From assembly GCA_963778185.1 (NCBI GenBank), contig CAVZTF010000003.1, positions 1 through 64,000 on the forward strand: 64,000 nt of DNA, given 5' to 3'. The notes below the pieces were generated by a model. That model was given only the letters and a program-made list of their open reading frames with translations. It had not been told where the DNA came from and ran no database searches. This DNA is from RPQJ01 sp963778185 (GTDB taxonomy: Bacteria > Pseudomonadota > Gammaproteobacteria > Steroidobacterales > Steroidobacteraceae). Numbering within the stretch: the first letter of the stretch is position 1; each line of letters opens with the position of its first letter. The position numbers and the translations under genes are program-made. This document shows, piece after piece, positions 10,465 to 23,758 of this stretch.

Positions 10465-11714
10465 CGGTCGATCTCCCCGAACACGACGTCCGCGGTGCCG
10501 ATGACGGCCACCACGTCGGCCAGCATGTGCCCCTGCACCATTTCCTCGAGCGCGGCGAGGTGCGGGAACCCGGGGGCGCGGCACTTGAGTCGGTACGGCT
10601 TGTTGGCGCCGTCGGACACCAGGTAGATGCCGAACTCGCCCTTGGGCGCCTCGACCGCCGCGTACGCCTCGCCCGCGGGCACGCAGTAGCCCTCGGTGAA
10701 GAACTTGAAGTGGTGGATCAGCGACTCCATGTCGCCCTTCATCTGCTCGCGGGACGGCGGCACGAACTTGTGCTCGGCGACCATCACCGGCCCGGGGTTC
10801 TTCCTCAGCCAGTCCAGGCACTGCCTGATGATCCGGTTCGACTGCCGCATCTCCTCGACGCGCACCAGGTAACGGTCGTAGCAATCGCCGTTCACGCCCA
10901 CCGGGATGTCGAAGTCCATCTGTCCATAGACTTCGTAGGGCTGCTTCTTGCGCAGGTCCCAGGCGATGCCGGAGCCGCGCAGCATGGGGCCGGTGAAGCC
11001 GAGGTTGAGCGCACGCTCCGCCGACACGACGCCGATGTTGACCGTGCGCTGCTTCCAGATGCGGTTGTCGGTGAGCAGGGCCTCGTACTCGTCCACGCAC
11101 GCCGGGAACCGGCGGGTGAAGTCGTCGATGAAGTCCAGCAGCGTGCCCGAGCGCTTCTCGTTCAGCCGGTCGACGTCCTTCTGGCTGCGGAAACGCGACG
11201 GCTGGTACTTCGGCATGGCGTCCGGCAGGTCCCGGTACACGCCGCCCGGACGGTAGTAGGTGGCGTGCATGCGCGTGCCCGAGACCGCCTCGTAGCAGTC
11301 CATCAGGTCCTCGCGCTCGCGGAAGCAGTACAGGAACATCGTCATGGCGCCGATGTCGAGGCCGTGCGCGCCGAGCCACATCAGGTGGTTCAGGATGCGC
11401 GTGATCTCGTCGAACATGACGCGGATGTACTGCGCGCGCAGCGGCACCTCGATCGCGAGCAGCTTCTCGATGGCCATCACGTAGGCGTGCTCGTTGCACA
11501 TCATCGAGACGTAGTCGAGCCGGTCCATGTAGCCGATCGACTGGTTGAAGGGCTTCGACTCGGCGAGCTTCTCCGTCGCCCGGTGCAGCAGGCCGATGTG
11601 CGGGTCGGCTTTCTGCACGACCTCCCCGTCCATCTCGAGGACGAGGCGCAGCACGCCGTGCGCAGCCGGGTGCTGCGGGCCGAAGTTCATCGTGTAGCTG
11701 CGGATCTCAGCCAT
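10461..11714 (-). CDS. nuoD: NADH-quinone oxidoreductase subunit D
   Basis: The 49-kDa subunit, related to [NiFe]-hydrogenase large subunits, which forms the ubiquinone site together with NuoB. 417 residues from ATG 11714 (MAEIRSYTMNFGPQHPAAHG); the GPQHPAAHGVLR block holds the histidine that contacts the quinone headgroup. In contrast to E. coli, nuoC and nuoD are separate genes, overlapping here by eight bases. The open frame continues upstream inside nuoC but has no homology-like content. Confidence 0.97.
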   Translation of the reverse strand: MAEIRSYTMNFGPQHPAAHGVLRLVLEMDGEVVQKADPHIGLLHRATEKLAESKPFNQSIGYMDRLDYVSMMCNEHAYVMAIEKLLAIEVPLRAQYIRVMFDEITRILNHLMWLGAHGLDIGAMTMFLYCFREREDLMDCYEAVSGTRMHATYYRPGGVYRDLPDAMPKYQPSRFRSQKDVDRLNEKRSGTLLDFIDDFTRRFPACVDEYEALLTDNRIWKQRTVNIGVVSAERALNLGFTGPMLRGSGIAWDLRKKQPYEVYGQMDFDIPVGVNGDCYDRYLVRVEEMRQSNRIIRQCLDWLRKNPGPVMVAEHKFVPPSREQMKGDMESLIHHFKFFTEGYCVPAGEAYAAVEAPKGEFGIYLVSDGANKPYRLKCRAPGFPHLAALEEMVQGHMLADVVAVIGTADVVFGEIDR

Positions 11715-12417
11715 GGCGTGGAGGATCCTGCAGTGCGGCCGGATGGCGGTTGTCTTCGCGGATGACGCGCGGCACCAGCGTACGCGGCTCGATGCTGACC
11801 GGCTGGTAGACGACGCGGCCCTTCTCCGGGTCGTAGCGCACCTCGACGTTGCCGGACAGGGGGAAGTCCTTGCGGAACGGGTGGCCGACGAAGCCGTAGT
11901 CCGTGAGAATGCGACGCAGGTCGGGATGGCCGCGGAACAGGATGCCGAACAGGTCGAACGCCTCGCGCTCGTTCCAGTTGGCCGATGCCCAGACGTCGAC
12001 CACCGAGTCGAGCATCGGCGGGTCGCCGGCCTCGCACCAGCAGCGCAGGCGCAGGCGACGGTTGTGCGTGACGGACAACAGGTGGTAGACCACCGCGAAC
12101 CGCTGCTCGGCACGCTCTCCCCGGCCCTCGCCGGCGCCACCGACAGGGGTCTTCTGCACGCCGCGCGAAAAGCCGGTGCCCGTGGCCGACTGCGTCGTCC
12201 ACTCGACGCGGCCGTAGTCGAGGTAATCCACGCCGGTGAGGTCGATCAGCTGCTCGAAGCGCCAATCCGGCTCGTCCCGCAACGCGCGGCAGATCTCGAC
12301 GAGCCGATCCGCGGCCACCTCGAACGTGAGCTCCCCGCAGGTCGAGGGCACGCGTTCGAGCGTCCCCGCGTAGCGCGTGGTCAGGGACTCGGCGAGCTGT
12401 TCCAGCGCCTGGCTCAT
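11707..12417 (-). CDS. nuoC: NADH-quinone oxidoreductase subunit C
   Basis: The 30-kDa peripheral subunit of complex I, which stabilises NuoD/NuoB. 236 residues from ATG 12417 (MSQALEQLAES). The family signature RRILTDYGFVGHPFRKDFP lies near the middle of the C-terminal half. Residues about 80-110 contain a low-complexity insert (VGGAGEGRGERAEQ) between conserved strands, making the protein somewhat longer than the minimal family. Five bases separate its start from the nuoB stop. Confidence 0.94.
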   Translation of the reverse strand: MSQALEQLAESLTTRYAGTLERVPSTCGELTFEVAADRLVEICRALRDEPDWRFEQLIDLTGVDYLDYGRVEWTTQSATGTGFSRGVQKTPVGGAGEGRGERAEQRFAVVYHLLSVTHNRRLRLRCWCEAGDPPMLDSVVDVWASANWNEREAFDLFGILFRGHPDLRRILTDYGFVGHPFRKDFPLSGNVEVRYDPEKGRVVYQPVSIEPRTLVPRVIREDNRHPAALQDPPRHG

Positions 12418-12422
12418 GGTGT

Positions 12423-12905
12423 TCAGCGAGCGATCGTCTGCGTGCGGCGGATTTTCTTCTGCAGCTGGATCAGGCCGTAGACGAGCGCCTCGGCCGTGGG
12501 CGGACAGCCCGGCACGTACACGTCCACCGGAATGATTCGATCGCAGCCGCGGACCACCGCGTACGAATAGTGGTAGTAGCCTCCGCCATTCGCGCAAGAG
12601 CCCATCGAAACCACCCAGCGCGGCTCGGGCATCTGGTCGTATACCTTGCGCAGCGCTGGGGCCATCTTGTTCACGAGCGTGCCCGCCACGATCATCACGT
12701 CGGACTGGCGCGGGCTCGGCCGGAAGATGATGCCGAAGCGGTCGAGGTCATAACGCGCGGCGCCCGCGTGCATCATCTCCACGGCGCAGCAGGCCAGTCC
12801 GAAGGTCACCGGCCACATCGAGCCGGTGCGGGCCCAGTTCATGACCGCATCGACGGTGGTGGTGACGAAGCCGCGCTCGGGCAGCTCGGAGGCCTCTAGT
12901 CCCAT
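12423..12905 (-). CDS. nuoB: NADH-quinone oxidoreductase subunit B
   Basis: Carries cluster N2, the last electron carrier before ubiquinone. 160 residues. The N2 ligands are the adjacent pair C39-C40, C104 (GSCANGGG) and C134 (PGCPPTAEA), all present. The start ATG 12905 overlaps the nuoA end by ten bases. Upstream in-frame sequence is an arginine-rich shadow of nuoA and was not included. Confidence 0.97.
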   Translation of the reverse strand: MGLEASELPERGFVTTTVDAVMNWARTGSMWPVTFGLACCAVEMMHAGAARYDLDRFGIIFRPSPRQSDVMIVAGTLVNKMAPALRKVYDQMPEPRWVVSMGSCANGGGYYHYSYAVVRGCDRIIPVDVYVPGCPPTAEALVYGLIQLQKKIRRTQTIAR

Positions 12906-13252
12906 TCCAGGGCTCCCTTCTTCCACTCGTAGACGAAGCCGACCACCAGCACCAGCAGGAACACGCCCATGGCGGCCAGCGCGACGATGCCGATCGAGTC
13001 GAGCGCGACCGCCCACGGAAACAGGAAGGCGATCTCGAGGTCGAAGACGATGAACAGGATGGCGACGAGGTAGTAGCGCACGTCGAACTTCATGCGCGAG
13101 TCCTCGAAGGCCTCGAAGCCGCACTCGTATGCCGAAAGCTTCTCCGGGTCGGGCTTGCGCGGTGCGATCACGAATCCCAGCACCAGCAGCAGCAGTCCGA
13201 GCGCGCCGGCGACCGCGAGAAATATCAAGATCGGGAGGTAGCCGGCGAGCAT
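12896..13252 (-). CDS. nuoA: NADH-quinone oxidoreductase subunit A
   Basis: Small three-helix membrane subunit, first gene of the nuo operon. 118 residues with the conserved YECGFEAFEDSRMKFDVRYY loop, which carries the cysteine exposed near the quinone site, followed by FIVFDLEIAFLFPWA. Only about 40 bases separate the start from the terminator of the upstream tRNA gene. Within them, on the minus strand, TTACTG and TAAAAT are 18 bases apart and could be the operon promoter; no clear Shine-Dalgarno precedes ATG 13252. Confidence 0.95.
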   Translation of the reverse strand: MLAGYLPILIFLAVAGALGLLLLVLGFVIAPRKPDPEKLSAYECGFEAFEDSRMKFDVRYYLVAILFIVFDLEIAFLFPWAVALDSIGIVALAAMGVFLLVLVVGFVYEWKKGALEWD

Positions 13253-13293
13253 CCGGAAATTTTAGCAGGGAGTGCTGCGGCGCAGTAAGGCCT

Positions 13294-13326
13294 AAAGACA
13301 AAAAGGCGAGCCCGTCGGCTCGCCTT
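13294..13326 (-). terminator. Rho-independent terminator after tRNA-Leu
   Basis: On the minus strand the arms AAGGCGAGCC and GGCTCGCCTT flank a short loop (13303-13326) and are followed by TTTTTGTCTTT down to 13294. It sits 12 bases downstream of tRNA-Leu and upstream of nuoA, so it should end the secG-tRNA transcript and separate it from the nuo operon. Confidence 0.85.
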
Positions 13327-13337
13327 GTACGTAAGTC

Positions 13338-13422
13338 TGGTGCGGATGGAGAGACTCGAACTCTCACGCCTTACGGCACTACCCCCTCAAGATAGCGTGT
13401 CTACCAATTCCACCACATCCGC
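13338..13422 (-). tRNA. tRNA-Leu (anticodon GAG)
   Basis: Class II tRNA of 85 bases including an encoded CCA. The acceptor arms GCGGATG and CATCCGC pair; the D-arm contains GGTGGAATTGGTAGACAC; the anticodon arm is CTATC, loop TTGAGGG, GGTAG, giving anticodon GAG; a long variable arm follows; the T-loop is TTCGAGT. It reads CUC/CUU leucine codons. It lies 22 bases downstream of secG with no promoter visible between them, so it is probably co-transcribed and processed from the secG mRNA. The tpiA-secG-tRNA-Leu-nuo order matches Xanthomonas. Confidence 0.97.
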
Positions 13423-13444
13423 ATTCGAAATCGATCCCTGAGCG

Positions 13445-13849
13445 TCACTTGGCCGGCGGCGTCTCGGGCGCAGGCGCCGCGGGCGTGGTCGACTCCGCGG
13501 CAGGAGCCGGCGTCGCGGACGGCATGAGCGGCAGCTGGCCGGCCGGGGCCGCGGGTTCGGGCGCCGGCTGCTCGACCTGCACCCGATCGACCACGCTGGT
13601 CGGCGCCTTCTGCTGGCTGAGGATATACGCGAGCCCCAGGCTCGTCAGGAAGAAGAGCGTCGCGAGCACCGCCGTCGTCCGTGACAGGAACGAGGCGGAA
13701 CCCCGCGAACCGAACACGGTGCCGGAGGCGCCCGCGCCGAAACCCGCGCCTGCATCCGCGCCGCGACCGCGCTGCAGCAGCACGAGGCCGATGATGCCCG
13801 CGGCCAGCAGGACGTGAAACACGACGGCCAGCGTCTGTACCCAGCTCAT
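13445..13849 (-). CDS. secG: Preprotein translocase subunit SecG
   Basis: Small accessory subunit of the SecYEG channel in the inner membrane. 134 residues from ATG 13849 (MSWVQTLAVVFHV). Two hydrophobic helices (about 3-22 and 52-72) flank the conserved loop with LVLLQRGRGADAGAGFG. The C-terminal 50 residues form a proline/alanine-rich tail (PAPEPAAPAGQLP) that E. coli SecG lacks but which is common in this part of the Gammaproteobacteria. Follows tpiA by about 20 bases. Confidence 0.94.
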   Translation of the reverse strand: MSWVQTLAVVFHVLLAAGIIGLVLLQRGRGADAGAGFGAGASGTVFGSRGSASFLSRTTAVLATLFFLTSLGLAYILSQQKAPTSVVDRVQVEQPAPEPAAPAGQLPLMPSATPAPAAESTTPAAPAPETPPAK

Positions 13850-13868
13850 GATCCTTGTACTCTCCGAT

Positions 13869-14621
13869 TCAGTCCGCGGCCGCGCAGATCCGCGCGAACT
13901 CATCTGCCTTGAGCGACGCGCCACCGACCAGGCCGCCGTCGATGTCCGGCATCGCAAACAGTTCCCGTGCGTTCGACGCCTTGACGCTGCCGCCGTACAG
14001 GATCCTCACGGACCCGGCGATTGTACCATCCAGCGCCGACAGCTTGGCGCGGATCATGGCGTGCACGTCCTGTGCCTGCTCCGGCGATGCATTGCGCCCG
14101 GTGCCGATCGCCCAGACCGGCTCGTAGGCGACCACGGCCCGGCCGAATGCCGCGATGCCGGTGACTGACAGGACTGCGTCGATCTGCCGGGCCACGACCT
14201 CGGAAGTGCGGCCGCCCTCGCGCTCCTCCAGCGTCTCGCCCACGCAGAGCACGGGCACCAGGGCATGCGACTGGGCGGCCACGAACTTGCGGGCGACGAC
14301 GGCGTCGCTCTCGCCGAAGATCTGCCGTCGCTCGGAATGGCCGACCAGGGCATAACGGCACCCCACGTCCCTGGCCATCGCGGCGGACACTTCGCCCGTG
14401 AAGGCGCCCTGCGCCTCGGCGCAGACCGACTGGGCGCCGAGCGCCACATCGGTGTCCTTGAGCATCCTGCCGGTCTCCCAGAGGTAGACGAACGGCGGGC
14501 ACAGCAGCACCTCGGCGTGCTGCTCGGGGCGGAGCAGGTCCAGGAGCGAGCGCACCAGGCTCGCGTTCTCGGCCCGCGAGCCGTGCATTTTCCAGTTTCC
14601 AGCGACGAGGGGCTGACGCAT
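13869..14621 (-). CDS. tpiA: Triosephosphate isomerase
   Basis: Interconverts dihydroxyacetone phosphate and glyceraldehyde 3-phosphate in glycolysis and gluconeogenesis. 250 residues from ATG 14621, which has GGAG six bases upstream; an earlier in-frame TTG at 14648 is less likely because its purine run is too close. Catalytic residues are present: K11 (GNWKMHG), H95 (VGHSERR) and E167 (AYEPVWAIGTG). The phosphate-binding GGSVK motif is at 210-214. Located between glmM and secG. Confidence 0.97.
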   Translation of the reverse strand: MRQPLVAGNWKMHGSRAENASLVRSLLDLLRPEQHAEVLLCPPFVYLWETGRMLKDTDVALGAQSVCAEAQGAFTGEVSAAMARDVGCRYALVGHSERRQIFGESDAVVARKFVAAQSHALVPVLCVGETLEEREGGRTSEVVARQIDAVLSVTGIAAFGRAVVAYEPVWAIGTGRNASPEQAQDVHAMIRAKLSALDGTIAGSVRILYGGSVKASNARELFAMPDIDGGLVGGASLKADEFARICAAAD

Positions 14622-14727
14622 GCGGCTCTCCACCGTCCGTTCGGCCAACCTCCCCCGTTGGGGGCGGGCCGCGAAAGGCGCGCGATCTTAGCGGCGGGTC
14701 CGCGGGAAAGCAATTCGCGCGCGGGAT

Positions 14728-16059
14728 TCAGACGGCCTGCCGCACGACCTCGGCCAGTTCGTTGGCGTGCCGCGTGACCGCGGACTCGTCCCTGCCTTCG
14801 ACCATGACGCGGATCAGGGGTTCGGTGCCGGACGCGCGCAGCACCACGCGGCCGGCGCTGCCGAGTGCACGCTCGACACGCTGCACTGCGTCCCGGATGA
14901 CGGCCGAGCGGCTGGGGTCGACGCGCTCGCGGACCCGGACGTTGACCATGACCTGGGGAAACTTCGTCATGCCGGCGGTCAGCTCGGCGAGGCGCCGCCC
15001 CGAGCGCTTCATGACGGCCAGCACCTGGAGGGCGCTCACCAGCCCGTCGCCGGTCGTCGTCCGGTCGAGGCACAACAGGTGACCCGAGGTTTCCCCGCCC
15101 AGCGAGCCGCCGAGTTCCCTGAGCATGCCAAGCACGTAGCGGTCGCCGACCTTCGCGCGCCGGAATTCGATGCCCTCCGCCGCGAGCGCCTGCTCGAGGC
15201 CGAGATTGCTCATGACCGTGCCGACCACCGGCCCCTGCAGGTCGCCTTGCGCCTTGCGGTCGCGGGCGATCACGTAGAGCAGGTTGTCGCCGTCCACCAG
15301 CCGGCCGAGGTGATCGACCATCACCAGCCGGTCACCGTCGCCGTCGAGCGCGATGCCGACGTCCGCACCGATGCCGGCCACCGTGAGCTGCAACAGTTCC
15401 GGGGCGGTCGAGCCGCAGCGCAGGTTGATGTTGCGGCCGTTCGGCGAGCAGCCAATGGGGATGATTTCCGCCCCGAGGTCGGACAGCACCCGCGGCGCCA
15501 CCTTGTAGGCGGCGCCATTGGCGCAGTCGATCACGATCTTCAGGCCCGAGAGGTCCGTTCCCCTCGGCAGGGTCGAGGCGCAGAATTCCTGGTACACCAC
15601 GCGGGACTTGTCGACGCGCGCCGCCGTGCCGAGCGACATGGAGTCGCGCGTGAGCACCGGCCCCTCGAGCAGCGCCTCGATGCCCTCCTCGGTCTCGTCC
15701 GAGAGCTTGCCGCCTTCGGCATCGAAGAACTTGATGCCGTTGTCCTCGTAGAGGTTGTGCGAAGCGCTGATGACCACGCCAAAGGCGCAGCCGAAGCGCT
15801 TGGTGAGGTAGGCTATGCCCGGCGTTGGCAGCGGGCCGATCAGCTTGACGCTCACTCCGGCGGCGACGAAGCCGGCCTCGAGTGCCGCCTCGAACATGTA
15901 GCCGGACAGCCGCGTGTCCTTGCCGACCAGGGCGGTGCCGCCCTCCGGCGCCAGCACGCGCGCCGCCGCGCTGGCGAGCCGCAGCGCGAACTCCGCCGTC
16001 ATGGGGTGCTCGCCGACCCGCCCGCGCACACCGTCGGTCCCGAAATATTTCCTGGTCAT
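14728..16059 (-). CDS. glmM: Phosphoglucosamine mutase
   Basis: Converts glucosamine-6-phosphate to glucosamine-1-phosphate for UDP-GlcNAc, peptidoglycan and lipid A synthesis. 443 residues (E. coli 445). The phosphoserine is S100 in ISASHN, the metal-binding loop is D239-G-D241-G-D243 (LDGDGDR), and the C-terminal phosphate-binding loop is RASGTEPLIRVM. Start ATG 16059 has GGAGG nine bases upstream, inside the end of folP, whose stop is two bases away; the folP-glmM pair is conserved in many Gammaproteobacteria. Confidence 0.97.
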   Translation of the reverse strand: MTRKYFGTDGVRGRVGEHPMTAEFALRLASAAARVLAPEGGTALVGKDTRLSGYMFEAALEAGFVAAGVSVKLIGPLPTPGIAYLTKRFGCAFGVVISASHNLYEDNGIKFFDAEGGKLSDETEEGIEALLEGPVLTRDSMSLGTAARVDKSRVVYQEFCASTLPRGTDLSGLKIVIDCANGAAYKVAPRVLSDLGAEIIPIGCSPNGRNINLRCGSTAPELLQLTVAGIGADVGIALDGDGDRLVMVDHLGRLVDGDNLLYVIARDRKAQGDLQGPVVGTVMSNLGLEQALAAEGIEFRRAKVGDRYVLGMLRELGGSLGGETSGHLLCLDRTTTGDGLVSALQVLAVMKRSGRRLAELTAGMTKFPQVMVNVRVRERVDPSRSAVIRDAVQRVERALGSAGRVVLRASGTEPLIRVMVEGRDESAVTRHANELAEVVRQAV

Positions 16060-16061
16060 CG

Positions 16062-16904
16062 TCAACTGCCTCCGGTCGACGCGAGCCTGAACGCGCACGC
16101 GACCTTGACTGCATCCAGCGTCGCCGCGACGTCGTGCGCCCGCACGATCGCGGCGCCGCGCGCCACGCCGAGCGCGGCCAGTGCAACGCTGCCCGCAAGC
16201 CGCCCGGCCGGCGGACGGCCGGTGATCATACCGACCAGCGACTTGCGCGACACTCCGATCAGCACCGGCATCGACGGCCCCGCCAGTTCGTCGAGCCTCG
16301 CGAGCAGCGCCAGGTTGTGGTCCCGTGTCTTGCCGAAGCCGATGCCCGGATCCACGCAAATGCGCTCGCGCGGGATGCCGGCAGCCTCGCACGCGGCCAC
16401 ACGGGCGTCGAGGAACTGCCTCACTTCCGCGACGACGTCGCGATAGCTCGGCGACGACTGCATCGTCCGCGGCTCGCCCTGCATGTGCATCAGGCATACC
16501 GCGGCCCCGCTGGCGGCCGCCGCTTCGAGCGCGCCCGGCAAGCTGAGCGCGCAGACGTCATTGATCATTTGCGCGCCGGCGGCCACGGCGGCCCGCATGA
16601 CCTCGGGCTTGCTCGTGTCCACGGAAATGGGCACCCGGAGCCGCTGTGCGAGCCGTTCGATGACCGGCACGACGCGCTCGATCTCCTCGCGGGCATCCAC
16701 GGGCGCTGCTCCAGGACGCGTCGACTCGCCGCCCACGTCGACAATGGCCGCACCCTCGTCCGCCAGCCGTAACCCGTGGGCCACCGCGGTCTCGAGGCTC
16801 GCGTGGAGGCCGCCGTCGGAGAACGAATCCGGAGTGACGTTGAGCACACCCATCACTGCGGGCTCGGCCAGGTCCAGGACCGTGCGGCGACAAGCGAGCT
16901 TCAT
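16062..16904 (-). CDS. folP: Dihydropteroate synthase
   Basis: Condenses 6-hydroxymethyl-dihydropterin pyrophosphate with p-aminobenzoate in folate synthesis; the sulfonamide target. 280 residues from ATG 16904 (MKLACRRTVLDL). Signatures: GVLNVTPDSFSDGG, the pyrophosphate-binding loop; GGESTRPGAAPV; DPGIGFGKTRDHN; and GVSRKSLVG. No strong Shine-Dalgarno is seen. The frame stays open for 34 codons upstream, but these overlap the ftsH end region and look non-coding. Confidence 0.96.
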   Translation of the reverse strand: MKLACRRTVLDLAEPAVMGVLNVTPDSFSDGGLHASLETAVAHGLRLADEGAAIVDVGGESTRPGAAPVDAREEIERVVPVIERLAQRLRVPISVDTSKPEVMRAAVAAGAQMINDVCALSLPGALEAAAASGAAVCLMHMQGEPRTMQSSPSYRDVVAEVRQFLDARVAACEAAGIPRERICVDPGIGFGKTRDHNLALLARLDELAGPSMPVLIGVSRKSLVGMITGRPPAGRLAGSVALAALGVARGAAIVRAHDVAATLDAVKVACAFRLASTGGS

Positions 16905-16931
16905 GGACTGTGCAAGGCGGACGAAAGCGAA

Positions 16932-16953
16932 GCGCCCGGCAGGAGCCGGGCGC
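16932..16953 (-). terminator. Hairpin after ftsH, weak terminator candidate
   Basis: GCGCCCGGC and GCCGGGCGC form a nine-base-pair stem with a four-base loop, ten bases beyond the ftsH stop. The following TTCGCTTTCG is only partly T-rich, so termination before folP may be incomplete. Confidence 0.5.
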
Positions 16954-16962
16954 GGTGAGTGG

Positions 16963-18879
<1,917 letters not shown>

Positions 18880-18945
18880 TGCCTTGACCTCGGAGACTGT
18901 TGCGGCAAACCCGCGCGTTTTGCCCGCGAAAACGCTCGCCCGACA

Positions 18946-19572
18946 CTACACCAATCGATAACCGCGTGCCAGAACGTACACCTCGGCACTGCGAGCCCTG
19001 GACGCTTTCGGCTTGCGGAACTTGACGGATTCAAAACTCCGCCGCAGCCGCGCGACCAGCGCCTGGAACTCGCGGCCCTGGAACACCTTCATCAGCAGGT
19101 CCCCGCCCGGGCGCAGGGAGTGTTCGGCGAAGTCCACCGCCAGGTCCACCAGGTGCATGGATCGGTCGTGGTCCACGTCCGCGATGCCCATCATGTTGGG
19201 GGCCATGTCAGACATTACAAGATCGACGCGCGCGTCCCCGAGAGCGGCCGCCAGCCGCGCGAGGACGGCCTCGTCCGTGAAATCTCCCTGGATGAACTCG
19301 ACGCCTGGCAGCCCCGGCATGTCGAGGATGTCGAGCGCGACCACCCGGCCCTTCCCGGCCAGGGTGCGCGCCACGTACTGGCTCCAGCCGCCGGGCGCAG
19401 AGCCCAGGTCCACCACTGTCATGCCGGGCCGCAGCAGGTGGTCGCTGCGCTGGATTTCCTCGAGCTTGAAGGCGGCACGCGAGCGCCAGCCCTCCTCGTG
19501 CGCCCGCTTCACGTAGGGATCGGCGGCATGCTCGGCGAGCCAGCGGGCGGAGCTTTTCGAGCGCTTGGCCAT
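18946..19572 (-). CDS. rlmE: 23S rRNA (uridine-2552 2'-O) methyltransferase
   Basis: SAM-dependent heat-shock methyltransferase acting on U2552 of 23S rRNA in the 50S subunit. 208 residues from ATG 19572 (E. coli RrmJ 209). The K-D-K-E catalytic tetrad is present at K36, D122, K162 and E197; the SAM loop is DLGSAPGGWSQ (55-65). The frame continues upstream through a G-rich repeat tract and gives a proline-rich peptide that is not part of the protein. Confidence 0.96.
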   Translation of the reverse strand: MAKRSKSSARWLAEHAADPYVKRAHEEGWRSRAAFKLEEIQRSDHLLRPGMTVVDLGSAPGGWSQYVARTLAGKGRVVALDILDMPGLPGVEFIQGDFTDEAVLARLAAALGDARVDLVMSDMAPNMMGIADVDHDRSMHLVDLAVDFAEHSLRPGGDLLMKVFQGREFQALVARLRRSFESVKFRKPKASRARSAEVYVLARGYRLV

Positions 19573-19577
19573 CGGGA

Positions 19578-19661
19578 TAGGGGGATGAGGGCTGGGGGTT
19601 TGGGGGTTTGGGGGATGAGGGCTGAGGGATGAGGGCTGGGGGCTGGGGGCTGGGGGCTGGG
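19578..19661 (+). repeat. G-rich short-unit repeat with G-quadruplex potential
   Basis: On the plus strand about 84 bases are built from units such as GGGGATGAGGGCT, GGGGGTTT (twice in succession) and GGGGGCT (three in succession). Runs of three to five G separated by two to four bases fulfil the usual G-quadruplex pattern several times. It fills the gap between the divergent rlmE and yhbY, so it lies in or near both 5' leaders. Short intergenic repeats of this sort are familiar to me from Xanthomonadaceae. Confidence 0.75.
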
Positions 19662-19738
19662 CGCGTGCGGCAGTAAACTTTCGGGCCCCAGTCGATGCGA
19701 CGGCCTTCAGGCCACAGCCCACAGCTCAAGGTCCACCC

Positions 19739-20035
19739 ATGCCCCTCTCGGAAGCCCAACGCAAATATCTCCGCCGCCTCGGCCACGACCGCGACCCCAT
19801 CGTGCTGGTGGGTCAGGCGGGCATCGGCACCAACCTGGTCGCCGAGCTCGATCGCGCCCTCACCGACCATGAGCTGGTCAAGGTCAGGGCTCGTGTCGGT
19901 GACCGAGCCGCGCGGGGCGCGATCCTGGACGAGCTGGCGGCCGCCACCCGCTCCGAGATCGTGCAGCGTATCGGACACGTCGGTCTCTACTACCGCCGCA
20001 ACCCGGACAAGCCAGGCATCCTGCTGCCGGCCTGA
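19739..20035 (+). CDS. yhbY: Ribosome assembly RNA-binding protein YhbY (CRM domain)
   Basis: Small CRM-domain RNA-binding protein associated with pre-50S ribosomal particles. 98 residues, a single domain of the expected size. Conserved features: RKYLRRLGH near the N terminus, IVLVGQAGIG forming the GxxG-like loop, and LYYRRNP near the C terminus. Divergent from rlmE and convergent with greA (five bases between stops). The 66 bases between the G-rich tract and the ATG hold no clear promoter. Confidence 0.93.
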   Translation: MPLSEAQRKYLRRLGHDRDPIVLVGQAGIGTNLVAELDRALTDHELVKVRARVGDRAARGAILDELAAATRSEIVQRIGHVGLYYRRNPDKPGILLPA

Positions 20036-20040
20036 GCCCG

Positions 20041-20516
20041 TCAGACGTAGCGGACGGCGACGATCTCGAACGCCCGGGCGCCGCCCGGCACGGAAACGTC
20101 GACCACGTCGCCCTCGCTCTTGCCGACCAGGGCCCGCGCGATGGGCGAGGTGATGGATATGAGCCCCAGGCGCACGTCCGCCTCGGGTTCGCCCACGATC
20201 TGGAACACGACCTCGGCGCCGCCGTCCTGGTCCTCGAGGTGCACCGTCGCGCCGAACACGACCTTGTCGGTCCGCGGAATGTGGCTCACGTCGATGATCT
20301 CGCAGTGCGACAGGTCGTGCTCGATCTGCTTGATGCGGCCCTCGATGAAGCCCTGCTGCTCGCGCGCCGCGTGGTACTCGGCGTTCTCGCTCAGGTCACC
20401 GTGCGCCCGGGCCTCGGCGATCGCCTGGATGACCCGCGGGCGGTCCTCCGTCTTGAGGCGGCGAAGCTCTATTCTGAGCCTCTCAGAACCCTTAAGGGTC
20501 AGTGGTTTACGCCTCA

Positions 20517-20517
<1 letters not shown>
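20041..20517 (-). CDS. greA: Transcription elongation factor GreA
   Basis: Binds the RNA polymerase secondary channel and stimulates cleavage of backtracked RNA. 158 residues, as in E. coli. The N-terminal coiled coil (to about residue 75) carries the acidic tip in AHGDLSENAEYHAARE; the C-terminal FKBP-like domain ends in SPIARALVGKSEGDVV. The ATG shares one base with the carB stop (TAATG), so it is probably translated as the distal gene of a carA-carB-greA operon. Confidence 0.96.
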
Positions 20518-23738
<3,221 letters not shown>

Positions 23739-23758
23739 GGGGTTGCAATCTCTCCGGG

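Noticed and set aside
19573..19722. N-terminal extension of RlmE through the G-rich tract
   Set aside because: Proline-rich peptide from repeat DNA; ATG 19572 gives the family length and the K-D-K-E tetrad at the expected positions.
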